64,000 nucleotides of DNA. Source: Drosophila miranda. Lineage: Eukaryota > Arthropoda > Insecta > Diptera > Drosophilidae. The translations under genes were made by a program, and so were the position numbers. The stretch lies in the NCBI RefSeq assembly GCF_003369915.1, contig NW_022881598.1:62001-126000 (forward strand). The letters are read 5' to 3'. Positions 41,801-53,145 of this stretch are shown here, in pieces. The number at the start of each line of letters is the position of its first letter. The first letter of the stretch is position 1. A model generated the notes under the pieces. The model did not search any database. It saw only the letters and a program-made list of their open reading frames with translations, and was not told where the DNA came from.

Positions 41801-44298
41801 ATCAGGCAGCCTTCCTCCCATCCGATCCGCGAACACTCGTTGCGAGACTTGCCGAACCTGCCATGGGCAGACCCGACATTTTACGCAAGCTCACAAATAG
41901 ATGTCCTGATTGGTGCCGACATCCTTCCATCCATCCTCTTGAGCGGCTCACAGACGAACATCTGTGGATCTCTCCTCGGACAGGAGACCATTTTCGGATG
42001 GGTTCTTACAGGCCCAGTGCCAAACACGGTACAAGGCAGGGTCGCATCCTTCTCCACGCAAATTTCCACCGAGCTAGAGACTCCGTTAGACAAACTCCTC
42101 ACAAAGTTTTGGGAGGTGGAGGACATTCCTACTTAAATAGAAAGCGAGTCGGATTCGTACTGCGAAAGAAATTTCCTCCGAACTACGTCAAGAACGCCAA
42201 GCGGGAAATACGTCGTCACGTTACCGTTTCGCGACCCAGATCATCTCGGATCAGATCTGGGGTATTCAAGGGCAACCGCGCTGGCCCAGTTCCTAAGAAA
42301 CGAAAATCGCGTGAAAAGAAACAGTCCCCTACAAGAGCAGTACGACACCGTGATCCAAGAATACCTAGAGCTTGGACACATGACAGAAGTTCTTCCGACT
42401 CATGGGTCCTCAACCTACTAACTGCCGCACCACGCTGTCTTCAAGCCTGATAGCACCACCACGAGTCCGCGTTGTATTTAACGCATCCAGCCGTCGACTT
42501 AACGCTTCAGATCTGAAGTGCGCTACTACCCGGTACGTTCTTCAGTGCGACATCACCCAAGATGTATCGGCAGATTTGGGTAGATCCGAAGCACACCCCT
42601 TCCAGCGAATTTTGTTTCGCAACAAGGAGGGCGAGATACGCGACTATGAGTTGCAAACTGTCACCTTTGGAGTCAATTGTGCTCCCTTTCTCGCCATCCG
42701 GTGTTGCAGCAGCTTGCAGACGATGTCCAGTCCCGATTCCCAAGAGCCAGTCACATCATTCGGTCCTGTATGTATGTCGACGACGTCCTAGCGGGAGCAG
42801 ACTCTCCCACTGAGGCTCAACTAGCTATCCGCGAGTTACAGGCCGCCCTGAGTTCTGCCGGGTTTCCACTGAGAAAATGGACGTCCAACCACAAGGATAT
42901 CCTGACTACCATTCCGAATGACCATCTCCTTCACACCGACTTCCTTGAACTCGAGGCAGAACGCACAGCCAAGACTCTCGGAATTCGCTGGAAGGCGACA
43001 ACAGACGATTTCTTCTTCGTTCCGCCAGAACTGGCATCTACGGCATCCAATACCAAGCGAGCGGTGCTTTCCCAGATAGCAAGGTTGTTCGACCCTGCAG
43101 GCTGGTTGGCGCCTTTCATTGTCCGGTCAAAGATCTTCATGCAAGAGATCTGGTTGCAAGAAGTGGGATGGGACGAAGATCTTCCGACCGAGATGCGTCA
43201 GCGCTGGCAGAGTTTTCTGCGGAGCTACTCCGCTCTCGACCAGATCCGCATTCCAAGGTGGATTGGCTCCGAACCAGCTGTAAGGGTCGAGCATCACGGA
43301 TTTTGCGATGCGTCCGAAAAGGCGTACGGTGCGGCGATCTACTACGCATCGAGACTGACCACCTGGTCAAGGTACAGTTGCTTACCGCGAAAACACGAGT
43401 CGCACCCGTTAAGACTGTATCGCTCCCCGGTTAGAGCTGTGCGGCGCCGTGCTGCTGTCCGAAATGGTGACGGCTATCCTGCCAAATATGCCAAGCGCAC
43501 CTACAACCTGTTACTTCTGGACAGATTCCGCTATAGTCCTGTCCTGGCTGAAAAAGCTTGCTTGCCACTGGACCTTCGTGGCCAACCGAGTGACCAGAAT
43601 TTCGCAAGCCACCGGGGTCGAGAATTGGGGTCACGTTCCGTCCGCACAAAATCCCGTCGACCTTGCCAGCAGGGGCGTATCCTTACAGGAGCTCGTCGAG
43701 AACCAACTCTGGTGGCACGGACCAGCGTGGTTGAAGGGCCCCGGCATCAATGGCCAGCCCAATGCGGGGACGATCCCGTGATAACCCTCGAGCAACGTGC
43801 TCTGAAGGTTCATTTTGCACCGAGCCCATCCGAAGACTTCCTCGATCGGTTTCCAATCTGGAGAGAGCCCTGCGAGTCCGTGCTTATGTCCTTCGCTTCA
43901 CAAAACGCTGCCGGAAGCTGGTCACCGGACAAGAGGACCACCTTGCAAGCGAAGACATTACCGAAGCTGAGCGCACTCTTATCCTAGAGACTCAGCGCAG
44001 GGAATACTCCCAAGAGCATCACTGCCTAAGCGAGAAGCGGCCAGTGCCAAGGTCAAGTTCTATCCTGAATTTAAACCCGTTCCTAGACCAACATGGGCTC
44101 ATAAGAGCATATGGCCGTATCGCAACTTCTACCTTTCTGAAGTACGACGAACGCATCCCATTATTCTGCCGTACCGCTGCCGGCTATCCCGCCTTCTCGC
44201 GCAATTCACCCACCGGATAACTCTTCATGGCGGGAACCAACTAATGGTGCGACTTATCCGATCCAAGTTCTGGATTCCCAAGGTTCAGAAACTCATGA
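38836..44298 (+). mobile_element. BEL/Pao retrotransposon BEL-B (different family), 3'-truncated
   Basis: Starts TGTTCAGGCCAGCAG at 38836, probably the LTR start, directly after AATAT in sequence that is continuous at 16748. About 1.1 kb of LTR and leader precede gag-pol on the plus strand. Domains in order: gag with DUF1759-like region, zinc knuckles, aspartyl protease, RT, RNase H and the integrase zinc-binding region, where it stops at about 44298 against Orai 3' flank. The 3' LTR and integrase core are missing. I could not fix the 3' end of the LTR or the primer site. Its sequence is unlike BEL-A. Confidence 0.8.
39954..44295 (+). pseudogene. gag-pol polyprotein pseudogene of BEL-B
   Basis: The first ATG candidate is 39954 (MPTGEKKSRKKFRRGSS). 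The frame is broken many times. Gag parts are at 40506-40760 (FSGDYQQWPTFRDLF, typical of Pao/BEL gag), knuckles at 41228-41400 (CDLCSKENH, LNCFARGH), protease near 41600 (ALIDPGSEATFI), RT with YVDD at 42773-42784, and RT-RNase H linker through FDPAGWLAPF (about 43090). RNase H with FCDASEKAYGAAIY is near 43303, and the integrase N-terminal segment ITLHGGNQLMVRLIR is near 44220. Frameshifts occur near 40430, 40750, 41330, 41880, 42420, 42680, 43370 and 43780. It cannot make an active polyprotein. Confidence 0.78.
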
Positions 44299-45240
44299 GT
44301 CTTTCATCATTGCATGCGATGAGTACACAGGGTTACGATGTAAAGGTCTGAGCTTAAAGAAACATTGCTCGGGCATAATCTTTAGAATATACGTACTCAT
44401 ACTGTTTTGTATAATAAAATCTACTGCCTTCTGCGTATCACAATTTGCATCAACTACAAATTTACAAATATTCACTTATTTAGTCTGAGGATTGACGCGA
44501 GGCCTCTGCCACTGCCGTAAGTGTCTTTTCTTTTCGTTTTCGTTAAGTTTTCAGAGAAGGATCGCCGAGATGGTTTATTGCTTCGTGGATCCTCGCGCGA
44601 TTGATACTGCTAAACGATGTCGCGCGCACGTAGTGGATGCCGTTATTGCGATTATGGTTGTTATGGTGCTCGAGGTGATCCTGTTCATCTGCTCCTTGAG
44701 GATCTCCAGCTCCGTATGCGGAGACCGTCACCTCGTACTTGTGCGTCACCAGAGACCGATAGAAGTGTATGCGAAGCCAGGAAGATAATCATCACGGGTA
44801 TCAGCACCACGCAGGCGACCAGGCCGCGGCGGGCTCAGATCATAGAACTTTACCCAGCACAGTATGGCTATCTCCAGCAGGAATAGATCAACCCCAGCAG
44901 CGTCGAAAATGCCACGTCGTCTCAATTACCAGTGCAGGCGCTCGTGCGGCGACTCGTGCACCAGGGAGATGCTGTGCAGGTTGCACACTACTCGATGTTC
45001 GCAGATGCAGGTGCTAATCATAAAAGCCAGCATATGCACGGCACCAGCATAGTGGTGCAGATCGCAAACGCCACTAGCATTCCGGCGGAACCTTTGTGTC
45101 GGGTCCAGCTGCACCTCCACCATCGCCACCTGTGGGGGACGCAAAAGAGCAGAGGTCGGGAGATTAGTGAGAGTCGTGATGGGCTACGGGTTACTCTGCC
45201 AAGATCGCCGCTCTCAGGAGGCAATGCTCCTCCTATTATT
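44299..45240 (-). pseudogene. olf186-F: Orai last exon and 3' flank, copy B1
   Basis: The exon is 44610-45129, with the acceptor CCCCCACAG on the minus strand. It has the same organisation as copy A (AMVEV filter Glu, STCI, HEVSPHER-like loop, coiled coil), but the frame is shattered by about twenty one- or two-base losses, nearly all in homopolymers or dinucleotide repeats. It shares with copy B2 the two-base loss in the HDTK region (GTGTCGGGTCC) and Ala at both positions where copy A has Asp and Pro. The 5' exons are missing; BEL-A sequence begins at 45241. Confidence 0.75.
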
Positions 45241-46192
45241 AATCCAGCATTCCACACAACGGCGTTGATTTTTGCGGACCCTTTTATCACAAGTCGGAAG
45301 TCAGAAGCAGGCCTCCTATCAAATGTTACATCGCTGTCTTCGTATGCTTTAGCACCAAAGCAACTCATTTGGAAGTCGTTCGGGATCTATCTACAGAATC
45401 CTTTCTGGCAGCATTAAGGCGTTTTATAAGTCTACGTCCCAAACCTCGAATCATCTGGTCAGACAACGCTACAAATTTTGTAGGAGCAAAAAATGAGCTT
45501 TGGAGCTTCGGCAAATGTTCCTCAGCGATCCTCATACGTCGACTGTGTCACATCTCTGCGTTTCTAGTGGAATCGACTGGAATTTCATCCCCCCTCGCTC
45601 ACCTCATTTTGGGGGTTTGTGGGAGGCGGCTGTAAAAGCAGCTAAATATCATTTTCATCGCATCGTCGGACCTACATTTTTACCCTTGATGAAATTCAGA
45701 CCTTGGCTTGTGAAATCTCTGCTTTGTTAAATTCCCGTCCGCTTTATGCAATTACAGAAAGTTCCGATGATCTAGATGTGCTCACGCCAAACCACTTTCT
45801 CAATGGAGCCCCGAAAGCTGCATTCGACGAGCCAGATGTGGCGCATCTCCGGGTCAACCTACTTAGTCGATGCAGCGGCTGTGTCAAATGAAGCAGGCGT
45901 TTTGGAGAAAATGGAGCACGGCGTATCTTTCGATTCTTCAGGAGCGGAGCAAGTGGCGGTCATCGTCTCCAAACATCAAAGCTAGGAGCGCTCGTCATGA
46001 TCAAGGAGGAAACGCTGCCACCATTAAGGTGGCCGCTTGGCCGCATTGAGAGCGTCATCCCAGAAAAGATGAACCATCAGAGTAGCCGTCATCCGCACTC
46101 AAAAGGGCCTTTTCAAGAGGCCTTGGAAAAATAGCGGTTCTGCCCCTTCAGGATGGATCTGTTGAAAGCCTTTGCCTTCCAACGGGGGTGAA
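45241..46192 (+). pseudogene. Integrase core and C-terminus of BEL-A, copy B1
   Basis: This fragment begins in the Orai intron at 45241 and holds the part of pol that the minus-strand BEL-A copies lack. Integrase catalytic motifs are visible in successive frames: VDFCGP (first Asp, about 45268), IWSDNATNF (second Asp, about 45456) and GLWEAAVK (Glu, about 45615). Then come LNSRPLYAITE and the C-terminal GKIAVLPLQDGSVE before the polypurine tract. Frameshifts near 45300, 45500, 45610 and 45880 inactivate it. It belongs to the same family because it runs without a break into the BEL-A LTR. Confidence 0.8.
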
Positions 46193-46563
46193 TGTTCGGA
46201 GCAGAACCCAGCCGATTAGCTGCTTGCCAAATAGCACCTAATTCTTGGCCCTCAGCCGCTTATTTTGTTGTTACTTATGTCTATGTCACTCATTTGTTTG
46301 TTAAAGCTCTGCGCTTGCTTGCCCTGCTAAACGCTCTCTGCCAGCTCGCTCTTCGCTATCTCCGCTTTGCGTTTGCCTACCGACGTCGGCCGAGCGAAGC
46401 TGCGCCTTGCGATCGAGCCGCAATGTAAAGGGCAGGCAAGCCACACATGCAATTTGGATGTCACGCATTAAAGAACATATCGTAATTTTATTTCTGCGCC
46501 GAGTTTTATTTAATTCGAAATAATTAGTCTCGCCGATTGGGATAAAAAAACATTATCTCCACA
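46193..46563 (+). repeat. BEL-A LTR, plus orientation, copy B1
   Basis: 371 bp, TGTTCGGAGC to CTCCACA, preceded by the AACGGGGGTGAA tract. The next base starts the LINE promoter module with no spacer. Confidence 0.95.
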
Positions 46564-46928
46564 GCTTCTATGGGCTTATATGAAAACAGGGCGAACATTT
46601 GGTAGAGAAGATAGTGGAAATTGTTTAAACTTATTTTACAATCAATTCCCAATAAAAGGAATATTTAAAATTGTGTGGTGTTGTAGAAAATTGATTTATC
46701 AATCGGATAAAATTACGTTTTCAGAGCTGAGGGCCGTAGCTAGTAATATTAATCCAAATATTAAAATACGAGGAAATGTACAATAGAATCGTCAGTAGAC
46801 TTACGGTATTTTTGGTATATTTCTGAGGGCTGCCATAGATTTTATCCATAAGACCGCGATAGATCAGGTCACACTGAAACACACTCAAACGAAGCGAAGC
46901 GTTGGTAAAAAAGTGACAATAATGTCTG
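46564..46928 (+). promoter_or_regulatory. Promoter-like module upstream of LINE, copy B
   Basis: Same module as 17038-17405; GGTCACACTG at 46867-46876. The upstream motif 6 has lost T residues (GGTATTTTTGGTATATTT). It directly follows the LTR end. Confidence 0.5.
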
Positions 46929-47149
46929 CCGATAACACTTCCTTTTCATCAGCGAGCGAGACCGGTCGTGTTTTTTCTTAACAGTCTGAAAGGTGACTTT
47001 TTCCAAGCAACAAAGGCTTAATTAAAAGTGATTGTAAAAATTGGATCATTGTTTATTTCATACAAATCTTCATCAATATATAAATTATTCCTCTTTTCAT
47101 TTCCCAAAGGAGAGGTAAGTCTTTGGCAATCTGGTTAAACCAGCAAGTT

Positions 47150-48633
47150 ATGGCGGACGCCGGTCACTCGGTGTCTGCCAAATTGAAACCCCCTGATCAG
47201 GTGGCAAAAAGCGGCAAAATTCAAACCCAAAAAACAATAGCAAAAAACTTCAGTGCTTTGTGTTCAGGTGTGAAAGAGGACATATTCGACAGCTTGACTA
47301 ACGAAAAGTACCCAGCAAAAAAAGATGCGCAAGGAACAAAAAAGCGACAACACCAATACAGACATAAATAACAAAATGCTGATAGACGATGACAGTAACA
47401 AAATGGTGGAGGCTTCTGACGTGTGACCGTTCACAATTCTCACACAAATGCCATAAATGGTTTTACTGGAAATACTGAAATGACTAAAACACTGAATAAA
47501 AATACTAATCCGATTATAAACCATCAAATGTAGGTATCGAAAGAGAAACAGTGTTGTATAGTGAGTGCCACATCGGTGATGCGGCTGTACTAGTATCGAC
47601 TAAGAACAGTACCATCTTCGAAAACAAAAACACCAAAAAATGGCTTATTCTTTTTTGAAAAAATAAGACACCTTAAAATCAAAGGAATTAAAGAAATCGT
47701 AGCTCTTGCGCCTACACTATACAAGATTTATTTTAAGGTTTTCAGCGAAGCAAATGATTTAGTTTTAAATGAGGAGTTAAAAAAAATGAATTTAGTGGTA
47801 TTTATACCAAAAGACTATGTGGAATCCTATGGAGTAATTAAAGGGGTGCCCCTCGTTTTTCTGAGAATGAAATTATGGATAATATTACTTCTAACATACA
47901 AATTAAGTCAATTGAAAAATTAGCAAGAAGGCAGAAAATTACAACCGATGACAACAACGAAACATTCAAGCTCATACCATTAGAAACAGTCAAAATTGGT
48001 TTTGAGGAAACCAGAAAAGGTATCTCTTTTTGGGATATGTGGGATGAAAGTAAGCATATATGTTCCCAGAGTAAGGCAATGTTATAATTGTGGCAGACTT
48101 GGTCACACTTCGACCAGATGCAAATCAGCTAGGAGGTGATATAAATGCGGAGTCGAGGAGTGCAATGGTCTCAAATGTATCCTTTGCAATGGGAAAAATC
48201 ACTCAGCTAGGGACAGACTGATGTGCCCAGTATGGGAAAAGGAGATGGACATTAACAAAATAATGACAATCAAAAAAATCGCGCGTAAGGAAGTGCTTAG
48301 CACTTACTCAATCCATCAAAATTTTTCGCTGTTAGATAATTATGAAAAAAACTATCCAAAACTAGATATAAATGAGGAAAATGTTCAAAACAAAAACGTT
48401 AAAGCAAATGAAGTTTAAAAAAACACAGTTATGCGAGCAGGTTAGTGCAGAGACCTTTGGTTCCTGCACCAAAAACCCCACTATCACTTAGAATCATATT
48501 ACCAGCGATTCTAGTAATCACGTACCATTTTTTGAAAACAAAGAACTAAAAAAAAAACAAATTTACCATTCAACAGATGGTTGACATGTTGTCTCGTTTA
48601 GTCGACTCAAATGATTGTGTCACATCCATCTAA
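47150..48633 (+). pseudogene. ORF1 of I-type LINE, copy B
   Basis: ATG at 47150 (MADAGHSVSAKLKPPDQ). Frames break at about 47320 (extra A), 47420, 47520, 47640, 47860 and 48005. The zinc knuckle CYNCGRLGHTSTRC is at about 48078; the second knuckle has a TGC to TGA change (GGTGATATAAATGC), a nonsense codon not found in copies A or C. The 3' part lacks about 65 bp present in copy A, ending TAA at 48631. Confidence 0.75.
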
Positions 48634-48639
48634 ATAAAT

Positions 48640-51600
48640 ATGAAATTTTTACAACATAACATTCAATCTATTAAAGCCAATAAAAACGACCTAGTATTCT
48701 ACTTAAACAATGAAAACTTCGACTTTGCCATTCTGGCTGAAGTTTTCTCTCACGATCTCCGTTTTAGGAAACTAGCCAACTTCAATAGGTTAGAAAAACA
48801 TAGAGAGGACGGTTATGGAGGAGTGGCGATTGCCTACAAAAAAGAATTAAGAGTTAAAAGACTGATATATGAGACAGAGCAAGATATAATTATAGCAAGA
48901 ACCATCAAACAACAAAGATAAATTTTCTTATCACCTCAGTATATTTTGAACCTTTGTTGTCTCTTGCATCCTTCAAGCAAGCGATTAACAATTTCCTTGA
49001 ATATTTAGATGCATTCGGAAAAGTCATAATTGCAGGAGATTTTAACGCAAGACATACCTTTTCTGGAGACAGAACCAACAGTGAAAAGGGAACTTTTCTC
49101 ATGCAAGCTATGTCAAAATGCTGGCTACAGTCTAGCAAATGACCACAGTCTCACATTCAGAAGACACATCGACTCAACATCAGGTCTGTACTTGATTTAA
49201 CTTTTACAAAGGGTATTCATATAGAGAATTGGAAATGCGAAAAGTTTTACCTAGGAGGCAGCCACCATCACCCAATAACGCTTTGAAACAGCAGGATATC
49301 AACACAAACTCAAAACTTTCCTTGCCAAAAACAGGCTACTGAAAAAGCTAATCCAGTTTGAGGCCGACAAAGATATGGATAATTTAGCGAAGAACATCCA
49401 ACAGGAAATAAAAGCAGCTACTTATGAAATCAAAAACAAATGTCCAAAATTATGGTGGACGAGAATTTAGCCAAACTATTCAGGGAGTTTGCAGAGTCGC
49501 AGAAGAAGACAGCTTCAGAACCCTCCTTTCAAAATTATTGTTTCTGCTGTTAACCTCAAGGTTAAATGGAAAAAATCTGTTAAAATTGACAAAAGAACTA
49601 GCTATGCCAGGAAGTTAACAGAGTTAAATGTAAAATCGAACTCAAGAGAAGCCTGGAGATTCCTCAGAAATCTAAAAAACTGTCAAGAGAACACCCCAGA
49701 AATTTTCGACCCTGACAAAGCTGGGCCATACCTGGAATTCCTTAACGAACAAATAACCTCAGAAGCAAAGGATGTAGACGAAGAAATGTACTCAACCAAG
49801 AACAATGAAAATCCTTTCTTTTCCTTGGAAGAGTTAGAGGCTGTGTTAGTCAGAAACAGAAAAAACGGCAGAGGAATAGATCACATCACATACGAGATGC
49901 TGAGTGCTCTCAACACTAGTATAAAGACAGAACTTGTACATTTTTACAACCGTCGAGTGGCTATGTGCGATTTCCCAGTCGAATGGAGATCTATCAGAAT
50001 TGTACCAATACCGAAAAAAACATGGATCTGACTGACGTAAAACATTTTCGACCCATATCCCTCATTTCGGTTCTAGCCAAGACAGTAAATGGCATGGTGA
50101 AAGCCAGGCTGGAAAAGCATATACAAGAAAACAAGATTATACCCTACAGATCTTATGCATACCAAAAAAAACAAGTCTGCAGCGATGTGCATAAATGATG
50201 TCATCAATGTGGTAGCGGCAAAGAAAAAGAACAAGGAACACGTTACTCTTGTGGTTGTTGACCTCAACAATGCCTACAATTGTGTCAACCTGAAATTCTT
50301 AAAAAGACTAATGGAAAATGAGTGTTTTCCTAAAACATACATTGACTGGATCATCAGTTTTATGCATAGCTCGCAAACGACGGTCAACACTTTTTCCCTT
50401 TGCGGTCTCGTCACTGACAAAACCGAAAAAGACACGCAGAAGCGTTCTCTCACTGAGCAGAACACTTTTTGTCTCTTCGCTTGTGTTATGTGTTTCGGGT
50501 TTTCGGTTGAGCCCGACACACGATCGGGTCTCACAATAAACAGCTTAGAGAGACACTTTGTCAAGCGCTCGCAGCAAAAGTGTCTTAGATGAGCAGAACC
50601 CAAAAAGTGTCTGAGTAAAGTGTTTTTAGTTTTTTATTCGTGTTTATGTTTATTTATTCATGTTTTTCGCATCTTATGGTTATGTTATTGTAATATTTAT
50701 ACTTATATGCGAATTTTCTGCAAACTGAAGAGACATGGATATGGATGTATGTATATATGTATGTATGTATATATTTTGTATTAATACGAATTTAGCTTAA
50801 CCACTAACAATGAGTTAATATTTTCCGCCACTTAAAGAGCAACGTTTTTCATTCAAAATATAATGAAGTGCTGAAAAGGCTCTTTCGACCGATACCTGAG
50901 TGGCCGGTGTAGCCAGCACCACCTGTGCGAGCGAATTCAAGTGTGGTGATCTTAGCTTCATGTCGTTAAAAAGCTGCCATATATCGGCATTTAATGGTAA
51001 ACGGCCATTGTTCAAAGCAAAGTTCTTCACATCAGTAAAAATTTCGGAAAGTTGTTCAGGAACAGGCTCATTTTGGGTTTGGGACAGTGTCTGACACAAT
51101 TCACGAAGGCAAGTGATCGTTGCCACAGCCACCACACGTACAAGCACGCATACATACGCAAAAGACACTTTTTTCGTTCGCTCGCGACAAGATGCTCAGT
51201 GAAAAACAGGAACAAAAGAGAAGTGAAAAAGTCGGTCTTTGCTTGAGCGAAGAGCGAGTTGAGCAAAAACGGATTTGATCGGGTCTTTTCAGTCCCTTTC
51301 TCAATGTGTTCGTCAATGAGAGGTTTTTATCAGACACGCCGAAAGTGTCAACAGTTATTTGCGAGCTATGGTTTTATGTCTATGAACCTACTGAAAATAG
51401 GGAAGCTGTTCAGGTAGTTCAGGGAGGAATCCCACAGGGCTCTTGTCTGTCGCCCCTCCTTTTTAATGTATACACAAAAAGACTACATCAGATCTGTGAT
51501 AGAAATACTCATATGATGCAATTTGCAGATGACTTCGTTATAATCTCTCCCAACAGAGAGTTTACTGTAGCGGTTGAAAACCTTAATAAAAAACTAAATG

Positions 51601-52926
51601 ACTTTAACCTTCTATGTGGTGATCTCGTTTTAGCTTCAATCCAAGCAAATCTGCAGCAATGAATGTAGGAAAAAGACAGGTCAGAGCGGTAAATATTTCT
51701 GTTAGAAATGTGCCTATACAAATCGAAAAGATATCGTTTCTTAGGCAGACTGATTAGCGCAAACATGTCAAATGTCAGTCATGTAAAAATGGTTAAAGAA
51801 CAAACAAAAAAATGCAACAGACTCCTCCAGCTTGCGACTACTATCAAATCAGGTCTAAAACCTAAAACAAGTACCAACATCTTCAAAGCTTTTATTAGAA
51901 CAAAACAAGAATATGCTATCACAAGTTTTTCAGACATGGGATCTGGAGCAAGTAAAGATATAGAAATAGCGCAAGCTAAATCACTCAGAAGGTGTGTTGG
52001 GTGCCACCTGACACAAGCAAACACGAAATTTTTGTCCTCGCTGGTGTAATGCCACCTGTTTTCAGGAAGAAATGAATGAAGAATGAAGAATGAAGAAATA
52101 AAAACTATATTTTATGAGATTCTGAACAAGTACAGAAGGACGACTGGAACATTCTATCAACAGATGCCTCAGTTACAGAAAGTATATGTGGCATAGAATA
52201 GTAGAATGGCCTAGTGGAAATATCCACAAGTAAAAAATAGAAAACAGATTATCCTCAGTAGGTGCCGAACTCGTAGGCCTTAAAAAGGCCTGCGAACTAT
52301 GTCTTAAATATAATTACAAAAAGGCTTTGATTTTAAGTGATGGATTAGGAGCTATTAATTTAATTAAAAATAAGAATACAGACTCGTACCTAGTGAATGA
52401 TATTCACAACATAATTAACCAATCAGACATTCAGAAACTTGACATTCTATGGGTCCCTGGTCACAAGGGTGTGGCCATCAACGAAAAGACTGACATAGCA
52501 GCAAAGGCTGCTACAAGTGAGGGGTTTACAATAAATATAAAATACAGCTACAAGGAGGCTCAAAGAGAAATTAGGAACTTTTTAGTATACAAATGGAATG
52601 AGGACTACAGGACGAAGTGTAGGACGAAGGGATCCAGCCTCATAGACATATTTCCAGACATACCCAGTAAACCCTGGCATTTTTCTCTTAAATGGAATGC
52701 TAAAAGCATCAAGACCATTAACAGACTTATGACGGAACACACATACGACAAAGTCTTCCTACACAGAATCAAAGCAATTGACTCAAATATCTGCGAAACG
52801 TGCAATGTAACTGAATATGCCGAACACCTGATCTTCGATTGCCAAAGATTTGCCGGGCTCAGAATATTAATAAAAAAAGAGCCGCTACATCTCAGAGAGC
52901 TGGCAATCTTCATCAAAAACTGCTGA
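48640..52926 (+). pseudogene. ORF2 of I-type LINE, copy B
   Basis: ATG 48640 (MKFLQHNIQS). Endonuclease is frameshifted at about 48905, 49110, 49185 and 49460. The palm region runs FRPISLISVLAK (50045), VVDLNNAYNCVN (50258), then the hAT element 50365-51370, then GGIPQGSCLSP (about 51425) and FADDF at 51522-51533. RNase H keeps ILWVPGHKGVA, the tryptophan that is a stop in copy A, and the frame 52327-52926 is open to the C-terminal CETC...HLIFDC. Inactive because of the insertion and frameshifts. Confidence 0.8.
50365..51370 (-). mobile_element. Non-autonomous hAT element, copy B
   Basis: A 1006-bp element with perfect 13-bp ends CATAGCTCGCAAA / TTTGCGAGCTATG and 8-bp duplications GTTTTATG at 50357-50364 and 51371-51378. 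The transposase dimerisation remnant (LATPATQVSVERAFSA) lies on the minus strand at 50815-51168. Confidence 0.92.
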
Positions 52927-53145
52927 CTTAAACTTTTGACCCCTTTTTTCTTCATCATGTTATAAAGTAATTTCAGTTTATTTTCTAAAACAGTTAAGTC
53001 ATTTTCCTCTTTTTTTTATATACCGACCTGTCAAACTCGCCAAACTACATCACCAGTATCTGATCAATGTGGCTACAGTGCTACGATCAAAATTCCGATC
53101 ATCCTTGAGATGATTTAAAACAAAAAAAAAAAAAAAATAATAATA

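Larger units (their letters stand above)
46931..53025 (+). mobile_element. I-clade LINE, copy B
   Basis: Starts at CGATAACACTTCC with AGACC at the +28 position and ends at the T run and TATATACCG near 53025. ORF1 and ORF2 are colinear with copy A. The hAT insertion is at the same position, so it predates the duplication. A deletion of about 230 bp near 52065 removes RT-RNase H linker sequence compared with 22620-22850. Many single-base losses. Confidence 0.85.
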
